Shown in pieces: positions 11,901 through 23,311 of a stretch of 64,000 nt of DNA. The stretch's first letter is position 1, and each line of letters starts with the position of its first letter. Made by a program: the position numbers and the translations under genes. The notes beneath the pieces are model-generated. The model had not been told where the DNA came from, made no database searches, and saw only the letters and a program-made list of their open reading frames with translations. The stretch is from Arthrinium phaeospermum (lineage: Eukaryota > Ascomycota > Sordariomycetes > Amphisphaeriales > Apiosporaceae), in the NCBI GenBank assembly GCA_006503535.1, contig QYRS01000005.1, forward strand, positions 2,480,001-2,544,000, written 5' to 3'.

Positions 11901-14900
11901 AGGCTTGGCCTTGTCTCCAAAGTCCTTCGTGTCTCGAGCGAGGATCGTGGTTCGGCAGGAGGTTCCTCCATCGACCAAGTCCGGTTGTGACTTCGAACAG
12001 ATGCGCCTGATGTAGAGCCACGCAGCTGGGCTGCGGAGTCGGCAACATTGGGACCGACGTAGAATTCCTCGAGCTTCGTGAGCCCGCTCTCCTGGTTGCC
12101 AGAGCCTGCACTCAACGGGGTGGCTGTCGTGTCATATTCGCCAATAGAGGGCGATTGCTGTACGGGGCTAGCATAATCTGACGGACCTGCCTTGGCTTGC
12201 TGGTTGGTGAGGTTGGATTTTTCGGGTTCAAGGGGCAGGCGTAGTCTTTTTCGGCTTCGACTGGAACTCGGAGTCTCTGCCAATAATAGTGACCCTCGTT
12301 TCGTAGGATGGGGCAGTAAAAGGCTGCGGGACATACTCATCATCACCCACGAGCCTGGGATATCTGGGTCTGTACTGAAATCGCTGCGGGTTGGCGTAGG
12401 CTCGGCTGCCTTCTCAGGAGATACCGGATCCAACGAGATATGGAAAGACGCAGTGTCATCGTCGAACGGAATATCTTCAAAGGGAGACCTGTAGCTCAGC
12501 GATTCGCGAGACGCAATTTGAGGCGCTGAAATACCCAAATTGTCTACGGCTGGTGGTTCCGGGGATAGTGGCGTTTGTCGAAGCGGTGGCTCCGTCTGTT
12601 GCTCTCCATCGAACTCGGTCGTGTTGGACACTGCGGATTGAGGGTCCGTCCTGAAACTGGGGCGACCCATGGGGAAGCTGCCAGGTATTCCCAAAGTTGG
12701 CGAGTCTCTCGTAAGTCCGACCTGCTTGACCGCTTGCGCCCTCTGAACTCGGTCGTGTTGGACACTGCGGATTGAGGGGTCTCGTCCTGAAACTGGGGCG
12801 ACCCCATGGGGAAGCTGCCAGGTATTCCCAAAGTTGGCGAGTCTCTCGTAAGTCCGACCTGCTTGACCGCTTGCGCCCTCTTGGTATTCCCAAAGTTGGC
12901 GAGTCTCTCGTAAGTCCGACCTGCTTGACCGCTTGCGCCCTCTTGGCATCTTCAAATGATGTAGTGATGACGAGGGCTGGCTGTCCAGGCGCAGGATCCG
13001 CTACAGTTGAAGGGTCATCGTCTTCTGGTTCTTCATCCAGCTCCTCTTGATGCCTTTGGACGACCTCCCTCAACGCCAAGGCCAGGGCAACTTGCTCTTG
13101 CTGCTGTTCTCGTTCTCGGTCCTGTTGCTTTTTCACGGCGGCGATCGCAGCAGCTACCTCTGCCTCCTCGGCTGCTCTGGCAGCTTCTACTTGGGCCGCA
13201 TGTTCTGCTTCGGCAGCAGCTTCTGCCTCCGCCTGCGCTTGGGCCTGCGCTTGAGCATGAGCTTTCGCTTCCGCTTCAGCTTCTGCCCGAGCTTCTGCCT
13301 CCGCCTCCGCCTCTGCCCGAGCTTCTGCTTCCGCTTCCGCTTCAGCACGTGCTTTGGCCTCTGCTTCCTTCTTCTTTCGCTCTCTCTCCGCTGCTGCCTC
13401 TCTTCTGGCCGCCGCTTTTGCCTCGGTTTCCCGTATGCTCTTTGTATAAGAGAGCTTGATCTGTTCCCGGCGAGATGCAAAGTCGATAGGCCCTATTGAC
13501 AGCTTCCTTCTCCGTGGAGGCTCGTTGGCTTGCCTAGAAGTAGCCCTGGGGTCTACTTTACTTGGCGACCGTCCCCTTTCGGCAGCTCTCATACGTGAGC
13601 TCGTCGTAGTTGCAGCTGATACTGGCTGCCGGGGTCGCGAACTTCGTAAGGGCGGAGATAGCTTTGGCGGTGGCGCCGAAATGTAAGCGTTCAACCTCGC
13701 GCTACCGTTGGAAGTAGGCGCAGCTGGTGCCCTTTTGGTCGCTGTTTGAGTTGTGGGTGTCTTCGATCTCGTCTGAGTTGTGGGTGTCTTTGCCCTGGCA
13801 GTCGACGCAGCCGCTCCGGTTGTTGCCGTTTTGGCAAGGCTGCCTTGCGTCCTTGTTGGCGGCCTCTTGTTCGTGCTGGGAGAGTTGGATCTGGAGAACG
13901 GAGGGCTCGCACTTGTGGAAGAAGCAGAGCTGTTTTGTTTCCGCAGTGACGTTGCCAATTTCGAACTTGCCGAGGCAGGTTGCGGCAAGTTTGAAGCAGG
14001 AGTCGGTTGTTTTTGAGACTTAGAGGTTTGAGGTGTTCGTGAAGATGACTGGCTCGATTTTGTACCTACAAGGTCACTGTGAGCTCGAGTATGGTGAGGT
14101 TTTAAGCTTGTTAGGCGATCTAGTCCTTTCGTTTGTGCCCTTGGCGTTTCTGTACCAATCTGTCGGAGAACCTGACTCGACCCTAGACTGCGACAGACTT
14201 CGAATGTTGGACTCTGATGTTCGTCTCGGCCGTACACCTTCGATACCAAACCCGGCGGCCGCTGCATCATTTTCACCAGGGGGCAGCTCACCAAATAACA
14301 AAGGCCTGCCTGAGCCGCTGGTGCTTTGGTTGCGTGTAGGCACAGGAGGGCTAGCGACGGGAGATGTAGGCGAAGTTGGTGATAAGTTGTTCATTGACTT
14401 GGTCGTCATGTGGTGGGAGGTATTGGTGCTCCGAGGCTTTGCAATCCGACTTGCGAACGACTGTGAACTGCTCGACGTGTGGTCCTCGGCAACATATTTG
14501 CTCCTCTGCGTCGTGCGCGCTGAAGAAGTGGATTTCGAACTCCCGTGGGTTGCCTCACGCGATGTACCGGGACGTGAGGTCGAAGAAGGCGATGCGCCAT
14601 TCGTGTGTGATGGGCCGACCACGCCACGGTAATTCGACGTGGTCGATGACTGCGAGTTTTCACGAGCGGGAACACGTGGAATGTTGGTTTTTCGACCGGT
14701 GCTGCTGCTGATGCTGTTGTTACTCGTATGCGAGGTGGCGTTTTGATCAAACCGCTTCTTCAGGTCCTTGACGCTCGGTTGCTTGCCCCCAAAAGATGCC
14801 GAAGGCTTCGAGCCGGCTTTTGTATTGACATGCGGCTCGTCTATTGGCGCCGAGACAGAGCGCAACGAAGATCTGCCTCCATTTCTACTGCCCGCCCCGG

Positions 14901-15429
14901 CTCGTGCAGCAGGCGAGGGGATTGAAGTGGTATTGCCCGGCGTGGTGCGTTTCGTCGGGGGAGATCGCGGTGATGAGGAAGTCGAGGCAGCACCGGGGTG
15001 GTGCCTCTGGGATGGCGGCATCGTCGACGCCATCAGGTTGTCTTGGTCTGCATGGAAGTTCTTGTAGAAATCATCAGGCTCGGCGGCGCCATGAGAATTC
15101 AGGGGGTCGTTCGTGAGATTCGCATTGGCAAGCGCGGCCTGGCGATTGTTTGCAGCATATGATGCAAGGGCGGCATCAATGTCTATATTAGAGGATTCGC
15201 CTGGGGAATCCAGGTCAGAATAGTGGTGTTGGTCCAAGCGATGCCGGTAGTCCTGGTCGTAGCCGTAATCGTACTGGGTGTGGTCGTCGAGATGGTGCTG
15301 GGGGTAGTGATGGGAGTAGGGATCGTGCCTTCGATTTGGCGATTGGGGTTCGAAGGGACGGTCTGCCGAGTTCAGTGGGTGGGACGGTCCAAAGAATCGG
15401 TCCTCCTCGTCACGGTTGCCGGCCTCCAT
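8922..15429 (-). CDS. Large Rho guanine-nucleotide exchange factor, DH-BAR-SH3 (DNMBP/Fus2-like), frame-interrupted
   Basis: A Tuba/DNMBP-type exchange factor expected to activate Rho/Cdc42 GTPases at curved membranes during polar growth or cell fusion. The order is: Ser/Pro-rich disordered N-terminus; an Ala/Glu-rich coiled coil (about residues 660-770, DNA 13120-13440); a second disordered part; a DH domain (about 1320-1555) with RLETIKELVDTEAFFIRDM at its start and LLIKPMQRITKYPNLLIQLL as its signature helix; a BAR region (about 1560-1800); and a C-terminal SH3 ending GWLWSKHFAKLADD. One intron (9096-9039) splits the SH3. The ATG at 15429 has an in-frame TAG two codons upstream. The frame breaks repeatedly: extra bases at runs 14100-14103, 11705-11708, 11568-11570, 11164-11166, 11065-11068, 10971-10974 and 10004-10005; missing bases at 9895-9897 and 9804-9805; and a 199-nt duplication (12611-12952). 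Corrected, it totals 2082 codons exactly. This could be sequence error or a young pseudogene. Confidence 0.85.
12611..12952 (-). repeat. Tandem duplication inside the Rho-GEF coding region
   Basis: Two near-full copies (12611-12744 and 12745-12882) and a partial third (12883 to about 12950) of one coding segment. The copies differ mainly by homopolymer lengths, for example GAGGGTCC versus GAGGGGTCTC and GACCCAT versus GACCCCAT. Offsets of 137 and 62 nt between equivalent GGTATTCCC sites give 199 extra nt, which is not a multiple of three. A single copy joins the flanking frames perfectly. Confidence 0.9.
13120..13440 (-). repeat. Ala/Glu-rich low-complexity coding repeat
   Basis: Part of the Rho-GEF. 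It encodes alternating Ala/Glu with occasional Arg, Lys, Gln and His, from degenerate GCN-GAR codon pairs. It is predicted to be a long charged helix. The complementary strand is therefore also open, in leucine-rich and serine-rich frames. Confidence 0.8.
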
Positions 15430-18400
15430 TCTCTAGTGGTGGCATCACCCTGGGCTTTCAGGTTCCAAGGGAAACATAAAGTCGTTGGATTGGGCACGGA
15501 AGGCAGGAACAGCAGCGTACTGTAGCTCCTCCGTAGCAGGCTCCTCTGTATAAGGCTGGTGGCTCGCTAACCTCTGGAATGTGTTCAGGAAGATAATTCA
15601 GGTTTAGGCATTCACGGCCTCTGCTATGCTCGCATCCATACAAGAGCGACCAAGCTTGCTGTGCTGCATGTGTGTCAAGACGCACAAACTGGGGGACGGC
15701 GTCCTTCTCGTTTCGAGGCTAGTTGGTTAGGTTGAGAAGAACGGCGAGCTACTGCGACTGGTGGAGGCTTTTTCGTCGGCAGTGGGGGCGTAGTCGCAGG
15801 TGGGAGAGGGGAAAACGGAACCGATGAACAGTCAGTCAGTCATCGGCCTCTTTTTTCTCTACAATCTCCAATCTCGTTTCGTTTGGACGTCAACGTGGGA
15901 TTGGAACGATGTGTTTGGTTGGTCCCCTTGGCTCCTCCCTCCCTATGTATGCGTGAAGCAGGCAGGCAGGTATCCTTGGCTATGGAGAAAGCACTCTCTG
16001 CGGTATGCACTGCGTGTAACCAAGAATTGCAAGACTTGCGAAAGGGTGGTGCGAGCAAATGGTAATTGGGCAGGAGATATCCCAGTCCCAGTTCGCAAAA
16101 GCAATGATTTGCTGGCACGCAGGAGAGGAGCGTGTCCAGGGTAAGGGTAGGTACAGCAGTAGGTACAACAACGTATGTGTGAGAGTGGGAGTGAGATTGA
16201 GCAGAGAGAAAAAAAAGGCCGGGGGTAATCTGAGGTATGTACAACATCAATACCGTGGCAGAGCATGGAAAGTTTCCCAATAGGTACTTTTGACGGTTCA
16301 TGGACCGTTCACCGGAACCAACCGTTGAGAACTGGCATGGATACCTAGGTTGCTCATGCTCAAAACTCATACGATAAAACGCAGACGGCTCGTTATTATG
16401 TAGGAGCCCTCCCTCTCTCTCGGGACCTTGCCCACCCTGGCTGGAGGAGAGCAGTACCTTATTTTGTTCTTTTGGTAGGAGGTATAGATATTGATGTAAT
16501 AGATATCGTCCTATCCTCCCTTGCTTCTTTCTTTTCATATTGGACCGGGTTCGATTATGGAGACCCAGGCAAGTTTGACTGCGGGACAATCGTCCGTATT
16601 TCTTCTCCACGCAAAGCCCTGCGAAACTGGCGGGAGCAGCAGCAGCAGCAGCACATCACCACAACCCCCTTCGTTCAAGCCATGTATGCATGCATGCATA
16701 TGCGCACGCATGAGGGGGATTGGCGTGTATAGGCAAAGTCCTAAAATGTAGCCAGCCAAGTGCTTCTAGTCGCACAACAGAACCACAAATGCTGGCAAAT
16801 GCCCGGCAGCGCACATAAGCGTGTTATGTGTACAGAAGAAGGCTTGCGTCGAAATTCTGAGTCAAGGATGGGCAGGCCACGATCAGAAGGTGCCTGTCTG
16901 TTAGTGAAGCTGGCTGGCTGGGCCGAACTCCTTGAGAGCACGCCGTCCTGAAGCTGGTGGCTTGGCGTGCCTGGGCCGTTGTTCCTATTACATGAGTAGT
17001 ACGGAGTAGTAATCCGAGCATCTATTGCCTCGAAATTTCCGTCCAACGTACTTTTTGTCCATCGATGGCACCTATTGAGGCAGGTAGGTATCTTGAATAG
17101 TCCACTCACTCCTAATTTACATAAGGGGAATCAATGATCGTCCTCCCAAATCCAGATCTGCGACTCGACCACATCGAACCAGGTACGGGGTGAATGGGGG
17201 TGGCCCTGCGTACCGAGAGTTTTCGACAACTGTGCCGCACATGGGCGCAATGACGACCTGGAATCCACCACCGGAACGCTTTCCCAGAGTTCCTTCATTT
17301 GTTCAGCAAGTCGGACGGACTAGCCTACCGGCTCCTCGGTGCAGTGGTCCTGTACCGTATGTAGGGTTGATAGTTGTGCCAAGCATCCTGATCCTACCTC
17401 CTGCCTCCATCAAGCAATTCAATAATACGCGGTGGGCGGATTCGCAAGTGTTGCTGGGCAATCTTATTTCGCTGCTCTTTAGTTTTAGTTTTTTGGGGGG
17501 TTCCTAATTTTTCAAATCTTCATCTTTTCCTGTGTCGCTCGAGTCTCTTCACAGGGTGGTAGGCTCACGTTAGAATTCCGAGCCAAGCTGTTTGTCTCTC
17601 CTCGAGTCTTCTATTCGCCCGTCCCCTTTTTGCGCTCGTCCATTTCGCATGCACTTGCGCACGCCCACCCGTATCTGTCTGGATGTCTTCAGACGAATCA
17701 AATAGGTGTTGTCGAGCCTGGGGAACCTCGCTCGAGCGCCCCAAACGTCATGATTTCAGCCACTTGGGATGCTTAGATAACCCAATCAGCATGCAGTTGG
17801 TGTGTGAGCAACTGAACATGTCTCTGGCCCGACTGAGATTTTCAGGTTAGGGGCAGAGACATCCGTCCGTCCGTGTGTGGTTGTGTCCGTCTGCGACGGC
17901 CGTTTTCCTAGCGCGCAAGCCTGGACTGAACGGAGCGTTTCCTGCGAGTACCGTCTCCGTATGTACTTACAGTATCTCGTGGTCTGGCTGGAGACTGGAA
18001 GAGCGCCCAACCTTAAAAGGCGGGCAGGCCCATATGCTGGCGGCCGGATCTGCAAACTGCCTATCAACAGCGTCCACATGTATCTACATACATGAGAAGG
18101 GTAGCGCGAGTGGTCCATACAATCAACCCTGACGAGAATAGTTGGGCGTCTGGGCTTCACCGGGCCCTATGCATTCCACTTTCGAGCAGTATCTATCGAC
18201 TTATATATCCACAGATAGCCAATTGCCAATGTGGTGCAGGATGATGTTTTCGTGTCAATAGTGCGGCTGATCAGCGCCGGCCTAGATATGTATATCACCT
18301 GTGCTATTACTCACCTCTGTACAGCTGTACGCACAGAGGTGAGAGGAGTCAGTCGAGGAGCGCTAGGCATTGCAGAACAAGGATGCTCCAGTATGGCGTT

Positions 18401-19393
18401 CCCTCTGAGCCAAGATCTTTAGGGCGCGGAGCAAAATGCCATTTTTTGCCCTCCGCCGTTTTACCTGAAGCAGCGACTGTATTCCCCTACTTATTAGACC
18501 CAGGTCATTTTGTGACAGCTGTCTACAGGGCACTTGGGCCTTCCTAGTCGCCCACTGACGGTTGATGTAGTAGTAATTGTGTAAATATCGGCGTGGCGGG
18601 CGGAAGCATCGGGGAGAATCAGCTCATTCTTCCTTGCTTGAGCAATTTGGGCCCAATGCACACATGAGGTGGTGGTAAACAACCCCCCCAAAGGTTTCGT
18701 TTTGTTCCGGATTCTCATGCTCAACAAGCCCGAAAGGGTCAAATGTCTTTCCCCCAGCCCCTTGGCGAGTACAGATTGGGTAAACAAAGTTTGGTCAGGG
18801 CGGGCTCAGCTCACGAACATACCACAGGAAGGATGCCATGGGAAGACAAGCTTGCGCCCACAAGCCATATTGTGACAGTCCCATACCAAGCTCTGGCGCT
18901 GCAAGCAAACAGCGATTAGGCGCTGGTCCAGACGAGACGGCTGTCCTGGTAGCAAATCAATTGAATCGCTGGCGAATCTTGGATCCCGGATCAGTAGCCC
19001 GTACGATCCCTGATTTCCCAAGATGCCTCGGGAGCCGCTAGCCTAAATAGCTGCTCATCACTTCAGTGGGGCCCCCATCCCACTAGCGGGAGAAACGCGT
19101 CCAAGATCTCAACCCGCGTTTCAAACCTTCAATGCGAATTGACGCTATTGACTGCGACTTGCAGACTGCAACTCTTCAAACAATCATTGATTCACGGCTG
19201 CGTCTTTATTTTGACTGAAAAGAAAGGCCGAGCTGCCAGATTCCCACCAGCGGCTTCCAGTGTCGCCGCAACCGAGACAATTCGCCGGAGAAATCGGTTG
19301 CCATGTAAACAGGGCTGTGTTGCACGTCTGAGCGGCTACCAATGGTGATGGTTGTGATGCAAGCGCAAGTGCAGTTACAGTAGAACAACCAGC
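15430..19393. other. Divergent intergenic region between Rho-GEF and TERT
   Basis: About 4 kb holding both promoters. The longest open frame (15840-16610, minus, 256 codons) starts with GTG and has no recognisable feature. Other contents: a CAG run near 16638-16650, a TGCATGCA tract near 16685-16700, GGTA-type motifs (16341-16350, 17081-17090) and a perfect hairpin at 18310-18343. No gene is supported. Confidence 0.55.
18310..18343. other. Perfect 11-bp inverted repeat (hairpin)
   Basis: CTCACCTCTGT at 18310-18320 is matched exactly by ACAGAGGTGAG at 18333-18343, with a 12-nt loop that itself contains ACAGCTGT. Confidence 0.7.
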
Positions 19394-22300
19394 ATGCCTA
19401 CGAACAGAAAGCGCAAGCAGGGTCGAGTCACCCAGCAACATGCTCCTCAAGAGCCTCCGGCCAAGAAAAGGAAATTCCCGCTGGGGAAAGTTCGGATGAG
19501 CCAGTACCCCTGACGCCGGTCCAGCATGCTGTACTGGATCAATACTATCCCCAGCTGCTCACGCTTCGCGACTATGTTCTCCTGAAGCTCCCTGCCACAT
19601 CGCGAATCAGACGGAGAAAGATTGCGTCGACAGGATGTATTTCAGTTGTTTCCAATGGCGAAGTTACGGACATAGAGCGGGCTGTAGGGCAAGTGCTCGA
19701 CACCACATTGGTTGGTGTAGCCCAGGACACAAAATGCATCCCAGATAAAAGATGGGAGCAATGGGAAACCTATGCCTCTCAAAAAGGGGACGAATCACAC
19801 GTGACTCTATCTGATGGGCTTACAGGGGCACGATTCTCGCAGTCTGAGGTCAGTCCATCGCATCGAAAACGCACCATACTTTGGGGGCAACAAGCTAACA
19901 AAGACGATAGATTGTAGAGTTTGTCATATGGATGATGTTTTCCAAGTCCAAGAAAACGGGCACGTGGCCAAAACATCTGCTCTGTGACGGTTTCCGGAGA
20001 GATCACAGCTCTCGGCTACAGCCGCCGTCCAGGAATCGTACAACTAACATCCCTGACATGATCTCTATCTACCCGAACCAGAGGGTTGAGCTGTTGAAGC
20101 AGAGCCCCTGGCCTGAACTTCTCAAGCTCTTGGGCAACTCGGGCGATCGTATAATGATGGACTTGCTGCTTGATGCCGCGCTGTTTCTGCCTGTTGGGTC
20201 CTGTCAGGGGAACTATTACCAGATTAGCGGTCAGCTCTTGTAAAACCCTATGGCCTTCGACAAATGCTAAGTATACGATAGGCCAACCGCTATTTGACAC
20301 CGAATTGCTGGCGGCAAGCCATGAAGATGCAAAGAATGCCTCGACAGGATTTCAGCGCTCGACTGCGGAAATCAACTTCGTCCGTAATCGGATGCTGTAT
20401 GCCAGACCTGCTTTGAATGCTCGTGGCCTCGTACATTTCGGGCTCAGACACATTCGTGAGTGGTCTATGTGCCGTTCGAGTGAGCATGCACTAACCGACC
20501 GCAGATGTTTTGAATCGCTCGCCGTATGTAAAACCACATTCGGAATCCCCTAGTGATGCGAGCGCGCTGGCGAGTAAGAATGATGCCAATACCTTGAGGA
20601 TCATGATGTATATTTTCCCTCGGCAATTTGGACTACACAATGCATTCAGCTCCAAGGTTGACTTCTCGGAAACTTCCCAAAGGCTGAAAGACTACACTCT
20701 TCGTGAAGAGGAAATCCAGATCAAGTTTGGCGAGCTGGCGGGTGACGACATCCGACGCAAGAAGGCAAACCCGAAGCGTTTAAGGGGTAAGGTGAGGGAG
20801 CTCATACGGAAACTGCAAATTCTGCATTCCCGCTGCTCGTATAGCAAACTGCTGCAGCATTATTGCCCGGTGAATGATGGTCTCGATCATAAGGAAGTCA
20901 GTCACATTCGTCAGGACAAAACCCCTAAACCGTCCAAAGTAGCGGAGGGCAAATCTCTGAAGAGAGCCACACAGCCGCAGGTCCCTTTATCCTCTGCCCA
21001 AATGATTACCGAGCTGTCCAGCTCTACGTCGCAGGTATCCGCGTTCTGCCAATCTGTTTTGTCGAAGCTCGTGCCTGACGAGTTTTGGGGTACTGGATCA
21101 GTCCAGGAACACAACAAGAAAGTGGTGATGAAGAAGGTGGACCGATTTATCCACCTGAGACGGTTTGAGAGCATGTATCTCCATGAGGTGATGCAGGGAA
21201 TGAAGGTACAGTACAGCGCCATCAACTACAGAAGAACCAAGGCAGCTGACAGCTTACAGGTTACTGACATCGGCTGGTTGGCCCCTGAGCGACTGATGGC
21301 TCACAAGACGTCGCAAACTGATATTCAGAAGCGACTTGAACTTTTTCACGACTTTATGTACTATGTTTTTGATTCTCTCCTGATACCCCTGATTCGCAGC
21401 AACTTCTATGTCACCGAGTCCAACACGCACAAATACCAGCTCTTTTTCTTTCGCCACGACGTCTGGAAATACGTCGCAGAACCCGCCATGGCGGCGGTAA
21501 AGTCGAAGATGTTTGAGGAGGTGAGCGTCGATGCGGCGCTGAAGATACTGGGTTCCCGCGCCCTTGGCTTCAGCCAGGTGCGATTGCTGCCCAAAGGAAA
21601 CAGCATCCGCCCCATTATGAACCTGCGGAGGAGGATGGTCACGAAGGGCAATAGCAAGATGCTAGGTCCGAGTATCAACACTATCCTCGGGCCGGTCCAT
21701 ACCATGCTGCAACTGGAGAAGGTTTGTTCAGTCCCGGGCCGTTGTTTATCTACGGAACAGTACAGCTAATAAGTCGTTCCTCAGTCTACGAACCCTACGA
21801 AGCTAGGGTCCACCATGTTCTCCGTGGGCGATATCTACAAGAGGGTGAAGAATTTCAAGTCGAACATACGTGGGTCGGCCAAACCTCTGTACTTTGCCAA
21901 GGTGGATGTACAAGCGGCTTTCGATACCATCCCTCAGTCGGCCATTGTCGGTCTACTGGACTCGATCCCGCAGCAACGCAGCTATCGTATTGCAAAGCAT
22001 GCGGAAATCTCTAGCAAGAGTTTGGATGGCTCGGCGGATAGTGGCAAGGCGACCAAGTCGAAACCCGCGCGAAAGTGGCTATCGACCGCCCTCAAAGATC
22101 GCGATACAAGCACATTCCTCCAGCTGCTAGAGAACCAACCACAGACGGCGCAGAAGAAAGACACTGTCTTTATAGACAGCGTCGCCAAGAAGCAATACGA
22201 CACGAGCCAGCTGCTGCGGCTCGTCGCCTCCCACATCCAGCAGAACCTCGTCAAGATCGGCAAGAAGTTCTACCGGCAGAAGCAGGGCATCCCGCAAGGT

Positions 22301-23311
22301 TCCGTCCTGTCGTCCATCCTGTGCAACTACTTCTATGCCGACCTCGAGCTGCACGTCCTCAAGTTCCTCGACGCCGACGACTGCTTGCTGCTCCGCCTCA
22401 TCGACGATTTCCTCCTCATCACGACGGATCGGGGCAAGGCGGCCCGCTTCGTGGAGACGATGCACCGCGGCGTGCCCGAGTACGGTGTCCAGGTCAACCC
22501 TGCGAAGACGCTGGTGAACTTCGACCTCGAGGTCAACCGGGCCCCGGTCTCGAAACTCGATGGGAGCGGCGGTGGTGGCGACGACGCCTTCCCCTATTGC
22601 GGCACTCTCATAAACAGCAAGACATTGGACATCACCAAAGACCGAGACAGAGGCAAACTCACTCACACCACAAACACCGCCGTGAAGCGCGTCGCGCCTG
22701 TCCAAAACGACGACGAGGAAGACCTTGCTCCCCGAAAGCGCAGCAAGAACAGCAAAAGCGAGAATGGCAGCGCCGTCTATAACTCGCTCACGGTCGAGTT
22801 CACCCGCGTCCCCGGCCAGACCTTTGAACGCAAGCTCCTCAACGCCTTCAAGATCCAGAGCCACCTGATGTTCCTCGACACGTCCCACAACGCCGCAGCC
22901 ACGGTGCTGTCGAACCTCTTCTCGGCCTTTGTCGAGACCGCGTCCAAGGCCTGGGCCTACGCGCGCTGTCTTTCCTCATCCTCTTCCACATCTGCCAACA
23001 ACAGAAACAAAAAGAAGAAGAAGCCAGACGACCCCGTCACCCGACTCATGATCCGCGCCATCGCCAAGCTCGTCGACGTCGCCTTCCTCCTCGCCAAGAG
23101 CAAGGCCCGCCGCGCCCGCCACCCGGGCTACGTCTGCGACGTGCGCCGCAGCGAGGTGGCCTGGCTCGCGTACCACGCCTTCCTACGGGTGCTGGGCCGC
23201 AAGCAGGCCGGCTATGGCGAGGTGCTGGCGTGGCTGCGGGCCGAGATCGACAAGCTCGGCTCGCTGAAGGATATCCGGGCGGGGCGGGTGCGGCATGTCG
23301 TTGCGTCCTAG
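19394..23311 (+). CDS. TERT: Telomerase reverse transcriptase
   Basis: Catalytic subunit of telomerase, copying the telomerase RNA template onto chromosome ends. Exons are 19394-19848, 19911-20229, 20282-20455, 20505-21721 and 21785-23311; introns are 49-63 nt. A basic N-terminus precedes the TEN-like block LTLRDYVLLKLP. The RNA-binding domain has IFPRQFGLHNAF (about residue 354) and FWGTG...IHLRRFE. RT motifs follow: FYVTESNTHKYQLFFFRHD (about 617), LLPKGNSIRPIMNLRRR (about 675, motif 2), KVDVQAAFDTI (motif A, Asp about 763), GIPQGSVLSS (motif B', about 890), RLIDDFLLIT (motif C, Asp-Asp about 929-930), VQVNPAKT (motif D) and FPYCGTLI (motif E), then the C-terminal extension. All three catalytic aspartates are present. 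The ATG frame stops early: one base is missing at the G run 19483-19486. With it the gene totals 1231 codons (1230 aa). The donor of intron 4 (GTTTGT) is weak. Confidence 0.95.

Noticed and set aside
13007..13499. Leucine-rich and serine-rich open frames on the plus strand
   Set aside because: They are complements of the Ala/Glu coding repeat of the Rho-GEF.
15840..16610. 256-codon minus-strand open frame upstream of the Rho-GEF
   Set aside because: Starts at GTG, composition looks non-coding, no domain, and it lies in a promoter region.
22127..22888. 253-codon open frame antisense to TERT
   Set aside because: It mirrors the GC-rich third positions of the TERT exon, has low-complexity Val/Asp/Glu content and no family feature.
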